Assembly (NCBI GenBank): GCA_041484115.1
Contig: JBGPHA010000018.1
Coordinates: forward strand, 1 to 9,439
From: ASMP01 sp041484115
Lineage (GTDB): Archaea > Nanobdellota > Nanobdellia > Pacearchaeales > GW2011-AR1
DNA: 9,439 nt
Direction: 5' to 3'
Shown here piece by piece: positions 5,024 through 9,439 of this stretch. The translations under genes and the position numbers were made by a program. Each line of letters opens with the position of its first letter. Position 1 is the stretch's first letter. The notes beneath the pieces were generated by a model. It had not been told where the DNA came from and ran no database searches. It saw nothing but the letters and a program-made list of their open reading frames with translations.

Positions 5024-6298
5024 TTAGGGTGTCAGTCTTCTCCTATCACGAGGAAATAGTGTAGCTTCTCTTATATTATCTAAGCCAAGCATTGCCTGTG
5101 TCAAACGTTCAAGACCAATACTCCATCCTGCATGCATTGGGGCACCATATCTGAAAGCATCGATATACCATTTAAAATTTTCGGGATTTAATTTTTTTTC
5201 TTTTAATCGCTGAATTAGAATTTCAGGAACATGGACTCTCTGTCCACCAGAACTTATTTCAATTCCCCCATATACCGCATCAAATCCTCCCGAAATACCT
5301 TTTCCTTTTGGCCATATATAGAATGGTTTTATCTCACTTGGCCATTCATAAGTAAAAATAATGGTGTCTGGAAATAATTCGCAAAGTTTCCTCTCTGCTT
5401 CTGGTTCAAAGTCATCTCCTCTTTTAAGTTTAAATCCATGTTTGTTCAAAAGTGAAATTGCCTCATCGTAAGCAAGATATTTTACCTTTGGAACTTTCAC
5501 TTTAGTCTTTAAAATATTTAATTCATCTCCACATTCTTTAATGACTTTTTCAGCTATGAATTGTACAACTTCTTCAAGATACTTCATAATAGTTTTGTCA
5601 TCAGAAAAAGCAACTTCTATATCCATCTGTCTTATTTCATTTATGTGCTTGCTCGTATCATGTTTCTCAGCTCTCCAAACAGGACTAGTGGAGAAAACTT
5701 TTTCCAGTGAAATTGCAGCCATTTGTTTATACAACTGAGGACTCTGAGCGAGATATGCTTTTCTGTCAAAATACTTTACTTCGAATAAATCTGTTCCCCC
5801 CTCTGTGCTGGTTGCTATTATTCCAGGAGGCTGTATTTCAATAAATCCTTTTTTATAAAAAAATTCCCTGAACCCATTAATTATTGTTGATTGAATCTTA
5901 AATATGGATTTCACTCTTGGTTTTCTTATATCCAAAGATCTGTTATCCAATCTTGTTGGTAACTCTGCCTTAACAGATTTTTCATTAACCTGCATTGGAA
6001 GTTCTTCTGCTTTGTTTAAAACTTGCAGCTCGGAAACTTCTATCTCCAAATTTTTTAAAGTTAATTCCTCATTTGTTAGTTTAGCAGGTTTTGCCTTGCC
6101 TTTTATTGAAACTACAGATTCAAGAGTTAAGTTCTCATTAAATCCTTTACTCTCTGATTTCATGACACACTGTACAATTCCAGAGACGTCTCTTAAAAGA
6201 AGGAATTTCATCTTTGCCAAATTTCTTACCTCATGAACCCATCCTTTTAATAAAAATTCTTTTCCTGGTTTTAAATCTCTGACATAAGTCCTTTCCAT
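5024..6298 (-). CDS. aspS: aspartyl-tRNA synthetase (class IIb, archaeal type)
   Basis: AspRS attaches aspartate to tRNA-Asp. The 424 residues are typical of the compact archaeal/eukaryotic form without the bacterial GAD insertion: OB-fold anticodon domain (about 10-95), hinge KAELPTRLDNR (110-120), catalytic core with TEGGTDLF (165-172) and QSPQLYKQ (185-192), motif 2 VWRAEKHDTSKH (207-218), GGIEISSGGQR (344-354), motif 3 WSIGLERL (392-399), and the canonical end LFPRDRRRLTP. The motif 2 arginine is Arg209, preceded by Trp instead of the usual Phe. In the anticodon domain His22 sits where tRNA-discriminating archaeal AspRSs usually have Trp (position 26 in Thermococcus), while Lys73 may align with their Lys85, so specificity is not clear-cut. 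The gene follows pdaD after exactly 30 nt, with a TATA-like box, and is followed 7 nt later by asnS. Confidence 0.95.
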   Translation of the reverse strand: MERTYVRDLKPGKEFLLKGWVHEVRNLAKMKFLLLRDVSGIVQCVMKSESKGFNENLTLESVVSIKGKAKPAKLTNEELTLKNLEIEVSELQVLNKAEELPMQVNEKSVKAELPTRLDNRSLDIRKPRVKSIFKIQSTIINGFREFFYKKGFIEIQPPGIIATSTEGGTDLFEVKYFDRKAYLAQSPQLYKQMAAISLEKVFSTSPVWRAEKHDTSKHINEIRQMDIEVAFSDDKTIMKYLEEVVQFIAEKVIKECGDELNILKTKVKVPKVKYLAYDEAISLLNKHGFKLKRGDDFEPEAERKLCELFPDTIIFTYEWPSEIKPFYIWPKGKGISGGFDAVYGGIEISSGGQRVHVPEILIQRLKEKKLNPENFKWYIDAFRYGAPMHAGWSIGLERLTQAMLGLDNIREATLFPRDRRRLTP

Positions 6299-6318
6299 GA
6301 CATTAAAAGAAAAATATT

Positions 6319-6328
6319 GTTTATTAAA
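6319..6328 (-). promoter_or_regulatory. TATA-like box for aspS-asnS (leaderless mRNA)
   Basis: TTTAATAAAC on the minus strand directly follows the pdaD TAA stop and ends exactly 20 nt before the aspS ATG. With five preceding bases it forms the 15-mer AATAATTTAATAAAC, which recurs exactly before gatE. No Shine-Dalgarno sequence precedes aspS. Confidence 0.5.
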
Positions 6329-6880
6329 TTATTCCTTATCATATTCAGCAAAGACAGCAGCTGCAATTACTGTTGTCCACATTTCTTTTTTTCCTTCTGC
6401 AGATTGGGTTATGTTCCTGGTTTTTATTATTTTTCCTGACATTTTGTATACATTCTCTCTCTCATCCCATCCCATGTTTTCATCAAAATCAATTCCAAGA
6501 GTTGTGGCAAGCATGCTGGCAGCTAAATCCTCGGCATAATCTCCTGCTGTCTCATCTGTCTCCCCGTGTGAATGGTGTTCTGAGAGATAACCATACTGAT
6601 TTTCGTCAGCAGGAATAGCAACACCGATAGAAGTTGCAACAAGCCTGTTATTTTCTTCAGTATCCGCCCTGGCCATCACACAATAAACTACTTCCCCTGG
6701 TTTAAGATATTTTAATCCTTCCTCCCTAGAAATTGTCTTACAATTTTGTGGGAAAATACTGGACACGGTAACTAGATTAAATTTTTCTATACCAGCATCT
6801 CTCAAGGCGAGCTCAAAACTGGCTAGCTTTTCTTTATGCCTTCCAACACCTTTTGTAAAAAATATTTTTTTCGGAACCAT
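6329..6880 (-). CDS. pdaD: pyruvoyl-dependent arginine decarboxylase
   Basis: This enzyme converts arginine to agmatine using a pyruvoyl group made by self-cleavage of the proenzyme. The product is 183 residues. FFTKGVGRHKEKLASFELAL (7-26) matches the family N-terminus. VSSIFP (39-44) holds the Ser-Ser pair; cleavage is expected between Ser40 and Ser41, leaving a short beta chain and a long alpha chain that starts with the pyruvoyl group. GYLSEHHSHGETDETAGDYAEDLA (97-120) includes the conserved catalytic Glu101, and the C-terminal beta strand is MWTTVIAAAVF. In archaea agmatine feeds polyamine synthesis and is also the substrate of TiaS, which makes agmatidine in tRNA-Ile2; that second role would suit the translation neighbours (inference). 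The ATG start is 59 nt after gatE. The final codons and stop overlap the conserved box before aspS. Confidence 0.94.
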   Translation of the reverse strand: MVPKKIFFTKGVGRHKEKLASFELALRDAGIEKFNLVTVSSIFPQNCKTISREEGLKYLKPGEVVYCVMARADTEENNRLVATSIGVAIPADENQYGYLSEHHSHGETDETAGDYAEDLAASMLATTLGIDFDENMGWDERENVYKMSGKIIKTRNITQSAEGKKEMWTTVIAAAVFAEYDKE

Positions 6881-6909
6881 TATAATTTATTATTAAACTA
6901 TTTGAAAAG

Positions 6910-6919
6910 GGTTTTTAAG
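6910..6919 (-). promoter_or_regulatory. possible TATA-like box for pdaD
   Basis: CTTAAAAACC on the minus strand lies 29 nt before the pdaD ATG, which would give a leader of only about 5-10 nt. It shares TTAAAAAC with the boxes before the hydrolase and nitroreductase genes. The spacing is less regular than at those junctions, and the closer A/T-rich TTTAATAAT is too near the start to be a TATA box. Confidence 0.3.
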
Positions 6920-6921
6920 AT

Positions 6922-6939
6922 TTTCTAAATTCTTAGAAA
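6922..6939 (-). repeat. short hairpin directly after the gatE stop
   Basis: TTTCTAA (6922-6928) and TTAGAAA (6933-6939) form a perfect 7-bp stem with a 4-nt loop, touching the gatE TGA (6940-6942). No U-tract follows it on the minus strand, and the stem is mostly A-T. It may stabilise the gatE 3' end or be chance in AT-rich sequence. Confidence 0.35.
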
Positions 6940-8367
6940 TCATTTCATAAATTTTTTAATTATGTCCACCGCCTCACTTCCGGAAATCTTTCCTTTAAAT
7001 TCTTTCATCACTAAGCCCATATAAGCATTTATAGAAAGTCCTGGTTTTTCTTTTATAATTTTAGAAATTTTTTCTTCTATTTCATCTTTATCTTCTTTTT
7101 TTCCTTCAGGAATTTCATTACTTTCTCCTCTGACAATTTCTTTGAGAGTATTTTTAATTTCAGACTCTTGAAGCAATCCTTTTTTTACTTTTTCTAGGAT
7201 ATTTCCAAGGATATCTCTATTAAGAATTTTTTCAACTACAGCTAAAGACCTTTTTTCTTTAGAAGCTATTTCTTTAGGAAAAATCAAAATTGTTTTTGCA
7301 ATTAGTTGTGGTTTTTCAATTATATTCAAAAATTCTTTGAATTCCTCCATTTTTTTACTTTTTAATAAAAGAGAAATCATTTCTCTGCTCAGTCCCTGTC
7401 TTTCCAGTTCTTCTTCAGGTTTTCCTAAATTAGATAGTTCTTTTTTTGCTTCATTAATCATTTCTCTTGAAATCTTTAATAATGGAATATCTGTCTCTGG
7501 ATACATTCTTGCTGCGCCAGGTAATGGCCTCAAAAATCTTGAGCTTCCATCCTGATCGACTGCTCTTACTTCAGCCATGCTTTTTCCCTGTTTTACAAGT
7601 CCCTGTTGTCTTGTCACCTCCAACTCTATTGCCCTCTCTATATTTCTTATATCCTGAAAACCTTTAAGCTCGACTCTTTTTCCTCCTGGAATAGAAAGAT
7701 TGACATCTTGTCTTATTGTTCCCAAACCACGTTTTACCTTCAATGTTCTAAGGATTTCTCCTAATTTCATAGCTGTTTCTTTTGCCTGCTCTGGTTTTTT
7801 TATTCCAGAATCTGTGGCAATTTCCACAAGCGGAATTCCTAATCTGTCTAGTCTGAATACTCCTTTTTCTTTGTCGATTATTCTAGCAGAATCTTCCTCC
7901 AAACATAAAGTTGCAATCCCAACTCTACCATGAGAAGTTTCAATAAATCCATCACGAGCAATTAAGACAGTTCTTTGGAAGCCAGAGGTATTGCTTCCAT
8001 CAATAACTGTTTTCCTCATTACTTGACTTATCGGGAAAATTTTGCAATTAAGAAGGATTGCAATCTGAAGAGCAGTTTTCAAGCTACTAAGATTTATCAT
8101 ATGTGGAGGCTCTTCATCAAGTTCAACGAGACATGTGGTATTATAACCTTCATATGTGAATTCCTTTTCCTTGATCGCCTCATGGGCCGCAGCGATATCT
8201 ACTTCACCAAACTCACCGGCAACAGCATGAAGTCTTCTCCTCACTTTAAATTCAGGTTCATCCTTCCTCAAAAAAGATGGGCAATTGCAAAACAATTTTG
8301 AAGTATCAAGCTGCTGATGAACTTCAAGTCCGCATCGCAAACCGAGTTGCTCATAATCAACTTCCAT
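6940..8367 (-). CDS. gatE: Glu-tRNA(Gln) amidotransferase subunit E, without the AspRS-like insertion
   Basis: GatE with GatD forms the archaeal amidotransferase that turns mischarged Glu-tRNA-Gln into Gln-tRNA-Gln. GatE phosphorylates the Glu-tRNA and uses ammonia released by GatD. GatE rather than GatB is indicated by LRCGLEVHQQLDTSKLFCNC (10-29), DEEPPHMIN (84-92), the catalytic-cradle stretch GSNTSGFQRTVLIARDG (124-140), RQDVNLSIPGGKRVELKG (219-236) and SSRFLRPLPGAARMYPETD (275-293). A helical middle (about 296-400) and a C-terminal YqeY-like tail (about 400-475, ending YMGLVMKEFKGKISGSEA and onward) follow. Known GatE proteins are about 600 or more residues and carry an AspRS-like GAD domain between the KG-x-Q helix and the RPLPG motif. 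Here only about 20 residues (254-274) link these, so that domain is absent while the flanking sequence is intact. GatD is not in this window. The start codon is 30 nt after the upstream gene with a TATA-like box. Confidence 0.93.
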   Translation of the reverse strand: MEVDYEQLGLRCGLEVHQQLDTSKLFCNCPSFLRKDEPEFKVRRRLHAVAGEFGEVDIAAAHEAIKEKEFTYEGYNTTCLVELDEEPPHMINLSSLKTALQIAILLNCKIFPISQVMRKTVIDGSNTSGFQRTVLIARDGFIETSHGRVGIATLCLEEDSARIIDKEKGVFRLDRLGIPLVEIATDSGIKKPEQAKETAMKLGEILRTLKVKRGLGTIRQDVNLSIPGGKRVELKGFQDIRNIERAIELEVTRQQGLVKQGKSMAEVRAVDQDGSSRFLRPLPGAARMYPETDIPLLKISREMINEAKKELSNLGKPEEELERQGLSREMISLLLKSKKMEEFKEFLNIIEKPQLIAKTILIFPKEIASKEKRSLAVVEKILNRDILGNILEKVKKGLLQESEIKNTLKEIVRGESNEIPEGKKEDKDEIEEKISKIIKEKPGLSINAYMGLVMKEFKGKISGSEAVDIIKKFMK

Positions 8368-8387
8368 AAGATAAAAAAGAGAAAAGA

Positions 8388-8397
8388 GTTTATTAAA
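8388..8397 (-). promoter_or_regulatory. TATA-like box for gatE (leaderless mRNA)
   Basis: TTTAATAAAC on the minus strand directly follows the TAA of the upstream gene and ends exactly 20 nt before the gatE ATG. The intervening 20 nt are almost all pyrimidine (TCTTTTCTCTTTTTTATCTT), which could also serve as a U-rich terminator for the upstream transcript. Confidence 0.5.
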
Positions 8398-9439
8398 TTA
8401 TTTACCTATAACTTTAACACCAGGTATAGAAGATATTTTTGAACGTAATCTCACTTCTGATTTTTTTTTAAATGGTGCATGGAGAACATGAGAATGAGTT
8501 TCATAACAAGCATCATATGCATAATTACCTGTTGGATGTAAGATGCTTATATCATCTGAAGTTTTATCTAAAATTTTATATTTTTTAGCTCTTTCCAAAA
8601 AAGATTCTTTAGCTTCTTCAAAAGCCTCTCTATGAGTTCCTCCTGTTTGCCCAAGGTATTTTCTAGAGTATTCTAAATCAATAGCTCTATACATCATATT
8701 CATAAAGGAAGTAAAATTGTAAAAATAAGTCTTGTTTATATTTGAACTGTTATACCATGCTCCTGCGCCAATAAAAAATTCTTCCCCATTAACTTGGAAT
8801 TCTCTAGAAACACTCATGACAGAAGGATAGATTACTGCTCCTACACCAAGAAGAGATACTCCTCCATCTTCAGAAACAATTCTTGGGGTTTTATACATTG
8901 TTAGCATTCCCTCAAGTCTTTTTCTTGTTAAATATCTAGCATATTCTGGTTTCAATTTTTCACCATTTTCATCTACTATCAAAAAGGCAGATGGATTAAT
9001 CAATGAGTTTCCATATTTAGCAGCCATTCCTTCAAAAGAACCAAGAATCTGTGTTGACGCTCTTCCAGATATAACAGTGTCTATTAAAGAAAAAGATTCT
9101 ATTTTTGGAAAAGATTCATAAATTTCTGCTAATTCTTCTCTTCCTTCGATATCTCTCAGAATTAAATCTGTGAATGAAACAAAATAAGGATTTTTCTTTC
9201 TTTCTTGTGGAGATTCAAAAAAAGATTTAGTAACATTTGCCCAATATCTTCTTGTTTTTAATGTAAATTCATCATTATCTATTCTTGAATCAAAACGGGG
9301 TATATTCAAATCTGCAGTAAATGGAATCAAAAGAACTTTTACAGGCTTATCTTTAACTTCACCTATTTTAATATTTCCAGGAAGCAAACTAGAGACCATT
9401 TTTTGTAATCCCAAATTTGTATAGAAATTTTCATGATCT
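8398..9439 (-). CDS. protein of unknown function, 5' end probably outside the window
   Basis: I do not recognise this protein. The frame is open to the right edge of the window with no stop (visible extra residues DHENFYTN before the TTG at 9412-9414), so the true start probably lies outside; the TTG and the ATG at 9397-9399 are the only candidate starts inside. About 346 residues are visible. It is soluble-looking, with no transmembrane segment or signal peptide. A mixed alpha/beta pattern is seen, with a helical stretch near the C-terminus (HREAFEEAKESFLERAKKY, 261-279 counted from the TTG). A cluster of His and Cys near the end (HPTGNYAYDACYETHSHVLH, 293-312) could bind a metal. The end is SSIPGVKVIGK. 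Gene position just upstream of gatE suggested GatD, but no asparaginase-like threonine motif is present. Confidence 0.7.
   Translation of the reverse strand, partial: DHENFYTNLGLQKMVSSLLPGNIKIGEVKDKPVKVLLIPFTADLNIPRFDSRIDNDEFTLKTRRYWANVTKSFFESPQERKKNPYFVSFTDLILRDIEGREELAEIYESFPKIESFSLIDTVISGRASTQILGSFEGMAAKYGNSLINPSAFLIVDENGEKLKPEYARYLTRKRLEGMLTMYKTPRIVSEDGGVSLLGVGAVIYPSVMSVSREFQVNGEEFFIGAGAWYNSSNINKTYFYNFTSFMNMMYRAIDLEYSRKYLGQTGGTHREAFEEAKESFLERAKKYKILDKTSDDISILHPTGNYAYDACYETHSHVLHAPFKKKSEVRLRSKISSIPGVKVIGK

Noticed and set aside
7975..8301. Plus-strand open frame of 108 codons opposite gatE
   Set aside because: It lies wholly antisense to gatE, with no start signal or family likeness.
6940..8367. 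GatB instead of GatE, because of the GatB-like length
   Set aside because: GLEVHQQLDT, EEPPHMIN and LRPLPGAARMYPETD are GatE forms; the length is explained by the missing insertion.
9397..9414. TTG at 9414 or ATG at 9399 as the true start of the right-hand gene
   Set aside because: No stop separates them from the window edge, and no Shine-Dalgarno sequence or box supports either; a start outside is more likely, though not proven.

Overview
The window is AT-rich, gene-dense DNA from an archaeon. The archaeal evidence is: an archaeal FtsZ2-type tubulin; GatE, the archaea-specific subunit of the tRNA-dependent Gln amidotransferase; pyruvoyl-dependent arginine decarboxylase; archaeal-type AspRS and AsnRS; and TATA-like boxes about 20 nt before start codons. 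The low GC, short gaps, a bacterial-looking MnmA and a slimmed-down GatE fit a DPANN lineage such as Woesearchaeota or Pacearchaeota. That placement is an inference.

Layout. Plus strand, left end: the C-terminal part of mnmA (cut by the window edge), then a small FMN nitroreductase. Everything after that is on the minus strand. Read from right to left in the direction of transcription it runs: an unrecognised protein (5' end outside the window), gatE, the arginine decarboxylase gene pdaD, aspS, asnS, a UPF0173-like metal-dependent hydrolase, ftsZ2, and a small membrane protein that meets the nitroreductase stop codon to stop codon. No gap exceeds 300 bp. The longest is the 251-bp stretch between the hydrolase and ftsZ2, which holds two perfect AT-rich inverted repeats, a TATA candidate and a strong Shine-Dalgarno sequence.

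How the genes work together: most serve translation. AspRS and AsnRS are adjacent paralogues that charge Asp and Asn. GatE, with GatD encoded elsewhere, makes Gln-tRNA. MnmA thiolates wobble uridine. The decarboxylase makes agmatine, used for polyamines and, in archaea, for agmatidine in tRNA-Ile2. FtsZ2 serves division.

The most interesting pattern is regulatory. Three separate gene junctions have exactly 30-nt gaps, each built as an upstream TAA stop, a TATA-like 10-mer ending in AAAC, exactly 20 nt, then ATG. A fourth (32 nt) is nearly the same. The tandem genes therefore look like an operon but probably each carry a minimal promoter giving a leaderless mRNA. ftsZ2 contrasts sharply: long upstream region, strong Shine-Dalgarno sequence and a GC-hairpin/U-tract terminator. 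The other notable point is a GatE that lacks the usual AspRS-like (GAD) insertion. I see no mobile element, CRISPR array, rRNA or tRNA, and no clear novel defence or biosynthetic system.
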